Source of the DNA: Parasitella parasitica
Lineage: Eukaryota; Mucoromycota; Mucoromycetes; Mucorales; Mucoraceae
Assembly: GCA_025201805.1 (NCBI GenBank)
Contig: MU619275.1
Coordinates: forward strand, 1 to 33,574
Direction of reading: 5' to 3'
Length of the DNA stretch: 33,574 nucleotides
Of the stretch, positions 10,843-21,366 are shown piece by piece. Every line of letters begins with the position of its first letter. The stretch's first letter is position 1. The notes under the pieces were generated by a model. That model saw nothing but the letters and a program-made list of their open reading frames with translations, was not told the DNA's origin and did not search any database. A program made the position numbers and the translations under genes.

Positions 10843-11456
10843 GAGTAAAAAAAATTCAAGAACAAAAAAGAAGAGGTGAAGCAGAGCTTTTGCATCTACA
10901 AAAAGCAAAATTTTTTTCTTAGCGACTTCAACATCCGAATCCAGTTTTTTCCAGCAAACAAACTCGTCAAGCTTGTGATACAGTATTCTTCCAGCAGAGT
11001 TTCTGGTTCTAGTCTAAATCTTGATTTATACCATTTAGAAATTAATATCGTTTTGTTTGGGGTAATAATTTAGAGCAGGAAAAGAGGACATTGGGAGCTT
11101 AATGTGCCTTTTTGAACAGAACACATTAGGGAAAAAAGGCTATACTTAACTTTTTATGTGCCCAGGACGCATGCAAGTCGAATAATATCATTGATGATGC
11201 AAAGCTAGCATTTTCTTCATTAGATTAAATAGAAGTCTTCTTTTTTTCAATTGCATTGATCTTCTCTGTTTATCTCAAGATATGCATCTCGATGTAATAA
11301 ACTGTCGTTCCAACAAAGCACAACATGTCTGTGACAGTGCTCATCTCGCACTTCTGAGGTTCAATAGTCGCACAGTAGTAGAATGATATTTAAATCGTGC
11401 AAAAGTATACGAATCGTACCTTTCTTTCTTCTTTATTTTTAATTTGCAAATTCAAA
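10843..11456. promoter_or_regulatory. Shared intergenic region between divergent CCCH and RAB11 genes
   Basis: About 610 bp separate two divergent start codons, so this should hold both promoters. The sequence is AT-rich, with homopolymer T/A runs near both starts. No recognisable TATA box, tRNA or other RNA gene stands out. Confidence 0.5.
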
Positions 11457-12454
<998 letters not shown>

Positions 12455-12739
12455 AAGCTCTTAATATTTATCCAAATCTATTATAATATCTTTATTTACA
12501 TTTCTACTATTTTCTTGGGAGATTTAATAATTCTATAACGACACAATCATACCCAAAATAAACACATCAATCATCGTTTCAAGGTATCATGTTGCACCGA
12601 GTATTCAAGTCATCAGCCCTCATGATTTGTTTCTTTGAAAAGTTTATTGTCACTACAACATCGGTTGTGTATATGCCTAATATTTCATTGTTGAAATACT
12701 AATATTCTCGCTTATTTGTAAGAAACGATACTTTTAGCA

Positions 12740-12975
12740 TAATATAGCAGCTCGATTGAGATTTTCCAAGGCTCGGACAAAGCCAAACTCATTTCTCGTA
12801 CTCCAAAGTAATGTCGTAATGGATTTTTTTTTGTGAACTGATGCTGAAAACTTTGCAATCGAAGAGGCCAAATCGCTCCAAATCACTCTTTGCGTGTTTT
12901 AGCTTCAACAGTGCAAAATTCGACAGCGTTTTTCCATGCTTCCTTGTCGCACTTCGTACAATACGAAAAGTGAAT
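12740..12975 (-). pseudogene. Possible decayed coding relic
   Basis: Minus-strand translation with frame changes gives CDKEAWKNAVEFCTVEAKTR, then SDLERFGLFDCKVF, then LSEPWKISIELLYYAKSI. These peptides look protein-like and recall an expanded, uncharacterised Mucorales family seen around transposons. The link rests on memory only. Stops and shifts rule out an intact gene. Confidence 0.25.
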
Positions 12976-13779
12976 TTTTGGTTAAAACAATCAATAATTA
13001 ATTACACTGTCAGATGTACTAGTCTTTATTCACCAAATAACATGGATACCTGTTACAAAAAACGAAATGGATTCATAGCTATCATTTTCTATTCGACATG
13101 TATGCAGATGTAGATATTAGTCAAAATAGCACATTAACTGCCTTAGACTTCCCGAAGGCACGGAGAAGTGCTGCACCAGAACAACAATAAATATCAACGC
13201 ACCAGAAAAGCAAGTGAACTCAAGACTTTACAGCAACATAATCATGAAAGCAGTGTTTTAATTAATATGCGTAGTAACTACATATGAAAAATCTGGAACT
13301 TTACGTCTGCTATGTTTATCCCTCCCAGCATACAATAATAATGTCTTCAATACAGATGTTCTCCATTAATAGAAATTGTATGTTGTTGCATTATTCCTCG
13401 TCATTTCTCCTTTAAAAACAAATCGCTTATTAAAGAAACCTGCTACCAATTACGCACTCGAGTTGCAGCAAATTAGGAAAATGCTATATCTTTTGTTATT
13501 TTTCATAAATATTACCGTTCAAATCGGCGTATGTCACACCCATGATTAGATCAAGTTTCTTCATTACATACACATATACATCTTTATCAACATACACAAC
13601 AACTCATCACCTCTCTAGTGGAAGGTTGCAGATATTTATGTCTAAATATGGTAGAATATTTAACGAAGAAAAGAGAGTGAGTCGGCACATTACCCCGTAT
13701 TGTAAGCTGTGAATCAGGTGCACTTAAACTAATCAAATTTGTGATTCTTCTCCGCTGCCCCAACTGCTCATCTTCATCT

Positions 13780-13806
13780 AGTATATAATCTACCCCTTCC
13801 CCTTTT
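13780..13806 (+). promoter_or_regulatory. TATA-like box plus CT-rich tract before peroxin gene
   Basis: The sequence tatataat at about 13782-13789 is followed by a pyrimidine-rich run (taccccttcccctttt) about 80-95 bp before the ATG at 13883. This arrangement is typical of a fungal core promoter. A short upstream ATG at 13876 opens a 9-codon frame (stop at 13903-13905) that overlaps the start codon in another frame. Confidence 0.4.
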
Positions 13807-13882
13807 TCTTTAGCAAGCTTTTCTTGTTCTTCTCTCTTTTAACATTGGTAAAGAAAAAGAAAAAGAAAGATACGAATGATAA

Positions 13883-15309
13883 ATGAGCATCCACAGTATA
13901 CCTGAAAATCATGATTTAATCAGTCATAGCAACAACCCGACAACATACCCAGACATTGTATACACTATCGAACCAGTCATCTTACATGTCACTTACTTCT
14001 TGCGCATGCTGCGATGGAAAAGCGGCTATACTGGTCAATCAACCACAGCACTGCTTGTATGGACTTTTGTCTGGTTTCATCCTTGCATCATTGTCTATTT
14101 AATACCTCTGTTTATCGCTATTTTTTTTTATCATGAATTTGCAACTGAGCCGCCCATCCTCACCAAAACTTCGACGCTGGTTCTCCACGATAGATTAACG
14201 GCCGAGTTGAAAGATATTCAGTACGAAATTTTGATGTTTATACCAAGTGCAGAAAGCAAAGATCAACTGAAGGGATATTGGCGATCTTTGTTTGTGCTCA
14301 CTACCCATCAGAAATTGCTTCGCTTTGCTTCCATGTACACAGTTTGGGTAATTTGCTTGAAGCTGCTACGTTACGATACAATCATTTGGATTTTTGGACT
14401 TCTGGTGTTAAGCTGGAATAGCTCTTTGTTCAGAGTCATTCGCTATTCATATCACAGGGCAGCATTCGTTTTTGGTTATGCCAATCGCACCAATGTTCCA
14501 CAACAAGCCATGACCCTTTCTAATCACCCAAACAGTGATACTAGCTATCATGAGCATTATAATCGCTGCTACCATTTTAGAGTGATTGAACATCAACGTT
14601 GGTGGCTTCATAGAGGATGGACGGCCCTCTTATTGCCAAACGAAAGGCCAGAATGGTAAATTTTATTATTTGTTTAGCCCTTTACATTCATCACATGTTG
14701 TATGCTCACAGCGTAGCACTTGTTTATCCCAATAGGTCTGATGAATACCTAGCTCAAGTGCCATCTATTCACAAATTCCATTTGCCTCCGCCCATCACTA
14801 AATTCAACCCAAAAACGCAAAAAATGACTACCATCACATGGCAATGGGAATCTCAAGAATGGCAAATTGATGACAATCGCAATGTAGACAAAGACGGTTT
14901 CGAGTACGGAAGCTTTGACTGGAAAAAATGGTGTTCAAAGTCTTCTGGATTGCGTGTGCTTACAAGACGCCGATTTTGGACCAGGAACGCTCGCCTCATT
15001 GTCCAAGAATCAGAACAGACATCCCGCCCTGCGCCTATCAACATCAAAAGATCTAGCTCTCATTCAACCGCGACTACTGTATCATTATCTACATCTTATT
15101 CTTCCGAGGATTCTACTTCATCTTATCTGTGTGCGACGCCTACAACATCATTGCTGACTCCAACGACAACAGGTTTCCTTCCTAAGTATCAAACAAAATC
15201 ATCGCCCACGAGTACTATCAGTTTGAATTACCATCAAACTGTGGAACATACAAACCCTTTCACTAACACTGCTTCCAATGTGGAAGCCCATTTCTGGCTA
15301 CGCCGTTGA
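13883..15309 (+). CDS. Peroxisomal membrane peroxin, Pex23/Pex30/Pex32 (dysferlin-domain) type
   Basis: Integral membrane protein of the Pex24/Pex30 family, which acts at ER-peroxisome contacts to control peroxisome size and number. Exons 13883-14655 and 14736-15309 join in phase 2 to give 448 aa. The N-terminal part (about 25-190) has the family's paired hydrophobic segments, after TYPDIVYTIEPVILHVTYFL: WTFVWFHPCIIVYLIPLFIA and VWVICLKLL...IIWIFGLLVLSW. The C-terminal dysferlin halves are clear: FRVIEHQRWWLHRGWTALLL and NERPEWSDEYL across the splice junction, then WQWESQEWQIDD, GFEYGSFDWKKW and VLTRRRFWTRNARL. The tail is Ser/Thr-rich. The intron interrupts the conserved ERPxWSDE motif, which confirms the join. 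Which of Pex23, 30 or 32 it corresponds to cannot be told. Confidence 0.87.
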
Positions 15310-15478
15310 AACATTCAATGTACCATCTTAACACTGTATTTTTTTCTTTTTTTTTTTTATGTTTATCTTGTATCATCTACTGTTGCTGTTTTCTTCGTAC
15401 AATTTACTCTTTATCATAATATTAATACCTATAACACTACTAGATACACTTTGCATCTCGTTTTCTTAATAAACGCAT

Positions 15479-15529
15479 TTAATGAAATCCCTCATACACA
15501 AAAAAAAAAAAAATTTAATGAAATCCCCC
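15479..15529 (+). repeat. 14-bp direct repeat flanking an A-tailed 21-bp insert
   Basis: The sequence tttaatgaaatccc occurs twice, separated by tcatacac and a run of 13 A. The layout is that of a target-site duplication around an extremely short poly(A)-tailed insertion. Replication slippage is an alternative. Confidence 0.6.
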
Positions 15530-16066
15530 CGTTCAATACATACTGTACAAACAAAACAAAGTGACCGAGAACAAATGATAACTTTTCATTTCCGATTACC
15601 AGTAGTCGTTGTACAAACATGGATCTTCTCAACAACACAACACAACACAAAATGTGAAAGTAAGAATGACGTTTTACAAGTATTTGAAGTGACAAAAATT
15701 GTTCTATATTGTACAATCGTTGAGACATAATGATTCTGATCTCACAATTACTGTTGCTATGGCAACGCACTCTTACACAGTTTTTAATAATTTGAATGAT
15801 TCTTAGTAGTCGACACCCAGTAGAGTAAGAAATCAACAAAAGGTGTAAAGCATATTAAAAAAAAAAAAGGCGACTGTCATAACAGCAAAACAATTTTTTT
15901 TTTTTTTTTTACGATTAAATAGATGTAGGAATCACCAGCCCTCTATCATCCTAGTCAGGGACAAGATAACAAATAGGCGCTAAGACATTCGTACTCATTC
16001 TCAACCTGGGTTGACACTCAAAACCGACTCATTAAAAAGAGTTAGCGAGTAACACTACAAGTTTTT

Positions 16067-16094
16067 AGGGGCGCTCGCCGCACAGAGAGCGCCC
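16067..16094. other. GC-rich perfect hairpin
   Basis: Arms GGGGCGCTC (16067-16075) and GAGCGCCCC (16086-16094) pair perfectly over 9 bp, all but one of them G-C, with a 10-nt loop. In this AT-rich DNA such a stem is striking. It sits about 75 bp beyond the stop of the minus-strand transporter gene. It might be a 3'-end structure or part of a noncoding RNA; no known RNA family was recognised. Confidence 0.6.
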
Positions 16095-16169
16095 CGGTCC
16101 AAACCTTCATCCGCTTGACAACTTCAAGCAACAATCTCAATGCTCTAAACAAATTTACCGACTTGTGGT

Positions 16170-17947
16170 TTATTTAAATAGCAAACTTGATAGTCCACCT
16201 AGAGCTAACCCAACAACCAAAAAAAAACTAATAACACTACCTACCAAGGGTTTATCATCATGATTTACCTGACTAGGTGCCGCTATAAACACTAGACTAG
16301 TTAACCATCCATTGCTAATAGCAAACAAAAGAAGGAGTATCAGATACATTATGTCGCTATTCAAAAGGATGGGAGTGCCGTTGCTCTTCAAATTGCAACT
16401 GAAAAACAGGGGGATAAAGCATGTCCTCGCCAAGGAAATCAAGATCAATGCTTTGCTGGAATTTACCTGGCAACATGCAAAAATAGGTAATGTTCTGCCA
16501 ATCCAGTCACCAATATTGAATAAGAGGAAATGAAGTGATATAAACGTCACTGCATCAATCCCATTCACAGATCGAATAAGCACGGTGACTGATGGGAACA
16601 ATGCGAGTGTGATAATATAAATGTATACAATAACGAAAATATAAACAGCTGATTTTTGAGTAATGATGTCCCACATGGCACTCTTGTCCGTGCCTATGCT
16701 TGTGGTTGTGGTTGTGGTTGTGCATGCACGAATGGTATCATTAGTGGTAAAAGTCATTGGGATTGTATCAACTGCAGCATGACGAGTCAAGAGTTGGTAC
16801 GATGTTTGTTTAGATAGTGCAAAACGTCCAATTATTGCAATTAGGGTCACTAGCAGGGCAGATGCAAAATAATAGAATGTCGCTATTGCGCCTCGCTGCT
16901 CTTCGTTGAGCAATAAAGTTGTTGAGAGCGAAAATAAAGCAACAGAAACACCTGCAATGCCTGCGAAAAACCTATTTAGCATAGGTCGAGTGTGCTCTCT
17001 CATATAATAATACCTTGTCCACTACAATTTTTAGATCAGACCAATGTGAAAATTAAACTCATGTGTCCATGTCTAAATATACTTACCTCATGACAGCTTG
17101 CATATATTTCGATGACATTTGGCTTGTTTCTGCAAACACAGTTAACTGGATAATGCTAGTTGTCATTCCAGTAATAATCATACATGCTATAGTTGTCCAA
17201 AAATAAGATACGGCGGCTGATTCTGTAGGAACTCTCAACGAGGATATAGCAAAGAACAAGAAAATAACCAAATTAATAGACAATGGTATTACCAATCCAT
17301 TCTATATAGCTAATTTAGCTGCATTTCACAATAAAACATTGATTCGTACCATTTTTAGGCGTATCCACAGTAAGACAGCTAAAGATATCAGATTGGAGCA
17401 ATTGAAATAAGCTGAAAAATAGGTTTGAAAGTTTCCTTGATAATCAGAGCCTGCAAACCGAGTCGAGAAATAATCAGAAGCCGTGATGAACACTATATGT
17501 TGGTTAGGAGTGAAGTTTGACACTTAATTTTACTTAAAACGTTTACCATTCCATGGTAAAAGCATTGCAATACCATATGCAAAATATACCTACGCTGGTA
17601 AGGTCAATAAATATCTTATGAATCAAAGTTGAGAATATGTCTTACCCAGTAGTATATCAACAACGGATTCTGCTGTTTATAAGGTAGTTGAAAGCTTGTA
17701 TCCATATCTTGTCCCTCCTCTGGTTCAAATAATCTTTCACTTTGTGTTTCATCATTAGCTACTGTACATGTGTTAGAAAAAGACACGATTGATTTCCATT
17801 TTTTGAACATCGTGGACCAGAAAATGCAGCGTTCGTCCTCGTGTGTTTTGCTCCTAGTAGAGAAACCCAGTCTGTCATTACACGTGACGTATAAAACAAG
17901 ATATCCAGATGCTAACAAATGAATACTTACTTGAATACATGAACCAT
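16170..17947 (-). CDS. Equilibrative nucleoside transporter (ENT/SLC29 family)
   Basis: Facilitative nucleoside/nucleobase transporter related to yeast Fun26 and human ENTs. Six minus-strand exons: 17947-17931, 17853-17646, 17589-17547, 17492-17350, 17301-17087 and 16971-16170 (475 aa). After a hydrophilic N-terminus of about 65 residues the first helix reads VYFAYGIAMLLPWNVFITAS, the ENT signature GxxxLLPWNxFITA. Later hallmarks are TTSIIQLTVFAETSQMSSKY, QAVMRFFAGIAGVSVALFS (the PxxxQAxMxGxxxAG-like element), LALFPSVTVLIRSV, LFNIGDWIGR (the conserved GDxxGR) and a C-terminal helix VISFFLVVGLALGGLSSLL. About 11 hydrophobic segments are visible. Exon 1 is only 17 nt, chosen because it alone keeps phase. 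A loop with a run of Thr lies between helices 6 and 7. Intracellular location (vacuole or plasma membrane) cannot be read from sequence. Confidence 0.88.
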
Positions 17948-18404
17948 TCATCAATAGACAGATCCAGAATTACTTTGTTTGAAACCATCAGAATTAAGGC
18001 TACTACCTTGTACATACGTTATTTTAGACTTCGACTGGAAGTGCTGTTATTCGGTAAATTTCGTTAAAGCTTTTGTCAGCTTGTGCTAATTAAGCATTCA
18101 ATGGTACTTGAATCGATATTTATCATTTGATGAGACCATCAGATATAATTAGTAGATAATTAGCCTTTTTTGATACATGATTTACAAATTGATAAGCTGA
18201 GTGCACAAAGGCAGTTGTATTTTGCCCAGAAAACTACTATTTTGCATTTCGCTACCAAAAATCAGCTAAAAAGATCAATTAATCATTATTTTGAGACTAT
18301 ATGAGCGTGTCTCAATTATGCTTTAAACATCGTATAAGTATATAGACGCAATCAAAGAGCCCTAACGAATCCTGAGCATCTAGCGTTAGCTGCGTGCTTA
18401 AAAG
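17948..18404. other. Intergenic region upstream of the ENT gene
   Basis: AT-rich spacer between the ENT start and the end of the TnpB/Fanzor-like pseudogene. It should contain the ENT promoter. No gene or RNA is recognised. Confidence 0.5.
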
Positions 18405-19850
18405 TCAAAGCTTGACGTAGAGATTGTCACATTCCATTCAGACATTTTTGATTTGTGCATCTGGTAGAAAATATTCATTTTTTCGTAAAATAGAAGTTGA
18501 GATTTACTGTAAGGAGCCCACAACACTCGATTGTTGGATTTTTGGCTCGTCTAAATGGCCATGGATTTGGAACTTTAAAAGATTCTCCAGCTTCCCGCCT
18601 TTGCATTTGGGACGTATTGATGATTTTTTGTGTTCGTCCATCAAATAGATACAAAAACCCTGTTTTCTTAGCACCCACGAATCAATACGAGGGAAAGATA
18701 TGCGAAGGAACGACATTGTTGGCAGCCCAATCCCCCATGCCGGTAACAAGAGCTGAATTTTTCTCTTGACTTTTTGAAAGCCAGCCATCAGATTGCTTTC
18801 TGTTTAAAATTGCTCTGATAGCTCAAGCTTTCGAAATGAAAGGGTACTTTGGTCTTGACGTTGGTTATCTTCATTTGTGCAATAGTTGGATAATGGCTCA
18901 TTTGCTCTTGATCTTGCTTGTAAATACTCAGGAAATTTTGCGATATCAACTGTCGAGACTGGATAGTTGGATAGATGCGTTTCTCACTGCTTCAATTCGG
19001 ACTTCTTTAAACTGCTGCGACTTTCTAAACTTTTTTGACTTGATCTCCTTTGCTCCTTGATTAGTTGTGTAACGATACAAATTATCATCACCTTTAGCTG
19101 TGCTATTTTCGTGCATGCAGTACAGCATTTCTCTGCGTCCAGGATCAATAAACACAAATTAACCTGTGGTATTCTTGAGTTCTTCTGCTGACAATTTATG
19201 AATAGATGTGAATTCATCATCACTCTTTGCTAAGCTTCGTCCACCGGTTTTCCGTGCATTACCTTTACTTGTTTCTTGATTCTGCTTTATTACTGAGACG
19301 CCGACACCATCGGTTTAAATCATGTCTTGAAAATTGACTGATTTTACAGAGCTTTGAGCCATTAGAGCTTTGCATGAAGTATTTATAACCGAGCCCCAAA
19401 TAGAATCCTTGTTTAGCTTTGATCGTTGACTGTAAATATGATTGTTTACAACCATTGTATCGATTTTCATATAGCAGCGTATTAATATTTTTCTTGGTAG
19501 AAAGCACATAAATGACTTGGATCCTAATCGCTCGCATAATTCAGACAGTTTATAATATGCCTTTAAATATCCGAGAGGAATTGCTTTGCAATCGTGACAT
19601 ATGCTTTTTTTAAAAAATTGAAATTGCTCTTGTATGAGTGAAACTCCTTCTTTTAAAAGATATACAAGTATTACTTTATGGATATCACCAGAGGCCAGGG
19701 AAAATTTCAATTGACTGTGGGGCTGTGTTATTTCGTTATAAACAAGGTTGTTAATCACATCGTGTGATCTCTTTTCTTTCACAGAACTCTTGATGGCTAT
19801 TACGTTTAAAGGATTTATTTTTGATAATCTAAATCACGGATTAATAAGTA
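18405..19850 (-). pseudogene. Decayed TnpB/Fanzor-like RuvC nuclease gene
   Basis: Read on the minus strand from about 19850 to 18405, a chain of open segments broken by stops and frameshifts gives the order of features expected of TnpB/Fanzor-like proteins. The N-terminal helical part (19782-19315) includes FMCFLPRKILIRCYMKID and ends in KSVNFQDMI before a TAA. A RuvC-I-like motif FIDPGRREMLYCMHEN starts near 19150, with the candidate catalytic Asp codon at 19146-19144. Farther on come ALVTGMGDWAANN and GFCIYLMDEHKKSSIRPKC (18788-18504 segment), which fit the RuvC-III approach and zinc-ribbon region. In another frame NPWPFRRAKNPTIECCGLL precedes a degenerate terminal EWNVTIST. In-frame stops occur at 19317-19315 and near 19160; frameshifts fall near 18950, 18815, 18690 and 18590. 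The gene is non-functional. The relation to Fanzor rests on remembered Mucorales homologues. Confidence 0.6.
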
Positions 19851-20823
19851 AAGGAAAGCAAGAGAAGGCCAACTACTATTACTTACCCTTACGTATATAA
19901 GTTGCAGATTGGTAGATAAAAAGAAGCATGTGAAATAAATAGTGAAGAAATGAGTATAAAAATATTTTTAAGCAACATTGGTTTTAACCAGAGTCTTGTA
20001 ATAAATAAGAGACTTTTTTTTTAATTATAAACTACATGATAAATGTATCAAAAATACACTTGATTTGTCACATCTGAGCACAAAAACTGTGCCTGGTAAC
20101 ATGTACTTATATCGTCGCAATTCTCACATATCATCCGCCATTTTCGAAGAGATGCTCCAACCAAACGGCTGTTATGATGTATCTAGAGTGGTTTGAAGAT
20201 GGCAGAGTACATACAGAAGTACCCTTCCATTTTTCTATCAAGTGCTTGATTCTCATCTTTTCTGAGGTCATCTTGGATTTGTAGTCAATGAATAATATAT
20301 GCGGGTTTAATCTACCCAATGACTTTCCACATTCAAAATTTAAAGTAGTTCTTCAAATAAAATTCGTCTAATAGGCTGCATAACAACAGCCTTTTTCTTT
20401 TTCCTTCTCGTCTTTTGGAAAAGTTTTTCTTTCATATAAAACTACGCGATCTGACTAGGGCAATGCAGCAGATGAAAAATGCTATGTGCTCACAGTCAAT
20501 TTAAGTAATAAAATTATTCTTTAACCGTATAACAACCATCCATTATTGCATAGCTTTTCAAACAATAAAGTCTACTGTGTGTATAGTATACCATTCGGAT
20601 ATCTCAACTCCTTTACCATTGAATCTAAAGCAGATAAATTTTTTTCTCGTCTATCTGGCTCTCCTAGAACCTGAACTGAAGATCATAAACTATTTCACTA
20701 CTGATATTATTTATTCGTAATTAAAAGGCTGTAACGTGGAAATATTTTCAAGGATTGTATAGTATTGTTGTATATAATTTGAATAAGAAATGGGTAAGAT
20801 AGGAAAAACATAGTAGCAGTAAA
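19851..20823. other. Intergenic region between pseudogene and NDT80-like gene
   Basis: Nearly 1 kb, AT-rich. A minus-strand frame, about 20345-20131, encodes a plausible protein-like peptide (LNPHILFIDYKSKMTSEKMR followed by a region ending AVWLEHLFENGG), perhaps another relic. The distal part is the 3' flank of the NDT80-like gene. Nothing else is recognised. Confidence 0.45.
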
Positions 20824-21319
20824 TTAATGAGAGCTTGCTGAAGAATGATGCAAATAATGCCTATTGTCCGATGTTATTGAACGTCCAGCGTCAAGAGAAT
20901 GATGAGATTCAGAGGGATGTTCATTGGCGGGTTGTTGTTGAGAACGCAGGTTATTGTTATTATCATTACTATTATTGTAGCCACTGAATCCGTAGGGAGA
21001 GTTATTTGTATGGGAGCCATTGAAACTGCTATATCGGCCGTCATGTAGAGTGTTATTAGGTTGTTGTAGTTGATGGTCTTTGTTGCTCCAATACGGTTTA
21101 CTTTCATTTGGATGATGATGTCCATATACGCTATTATTAGCATTGTTAGTATTACTGTCATAATAATTATCTTGACTACTATTAGGATTTGAAGCATATG
21201 GATGCATCATATAGCCGCTATCTTCACGATGATGACCTTCACCTTCTCTGCTAGAACCAACAGAAGGAGTAGTTATTACAGGTGCAAACCCACTCACAGG
21301 GTAAGTATAATTGGGTGAT

Positions 21320-21366
<47 letters not shown>

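Larger units (their letters stand above)
12455..13882. other. 1.4-kb intergenic region with a weak coding relic
   Basis: AT-rich spacer between RAB11 and the peroxin gene. Apart from a possible minus-strand relic near 12740-12975 and a TATA-like/pyrimidine-rich stretch near 13780-13805, I see no gene or RNA. An open frame of 90 codons at 12841-13113 lies antisense to the relic and has no recognisable features. Confidence 0.5.
15310..16169. other. Convergent intergenic region with A/T runs and a GC-rich hairpin
   Basis: Spacer between the 3' ends of the peroxin (+) and the nucleoside transporter (-). It holds a 14-bp direct repeat around an A-run (15479-15529), an A12 run at about 15857 and a T-run of about 17 at 15894-15910 bracketing about 25 bp, and a strong GC-rich hairpin at 16067-16094. 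The part from about 15930 to 16150 is less AT-rich than its surroundings. No protein-coding frame is convincing. Confidence 0.6.

Noticed and set aside
12841-13113. 90-codon plus-strand open frame after RAB11
   Set aside because: Composition looks random and the opposite strand gives better protein-like peptides.
15600-15660. caacacaacacaacacaa run as a possible CRISPR or satellite array
   Set aside because: It is a very short simple repeat with no spacers; a eukaryotic context also makes CRISPR implausible.
17948-17990. Upstream ATG encoding MVSNKVILDLSIDEWFMYSS as the ENT start
   Set aside because: Its frame does not keep phase with exon 2 through the gtaagt donor at 17930; the ATG at 17947 does.
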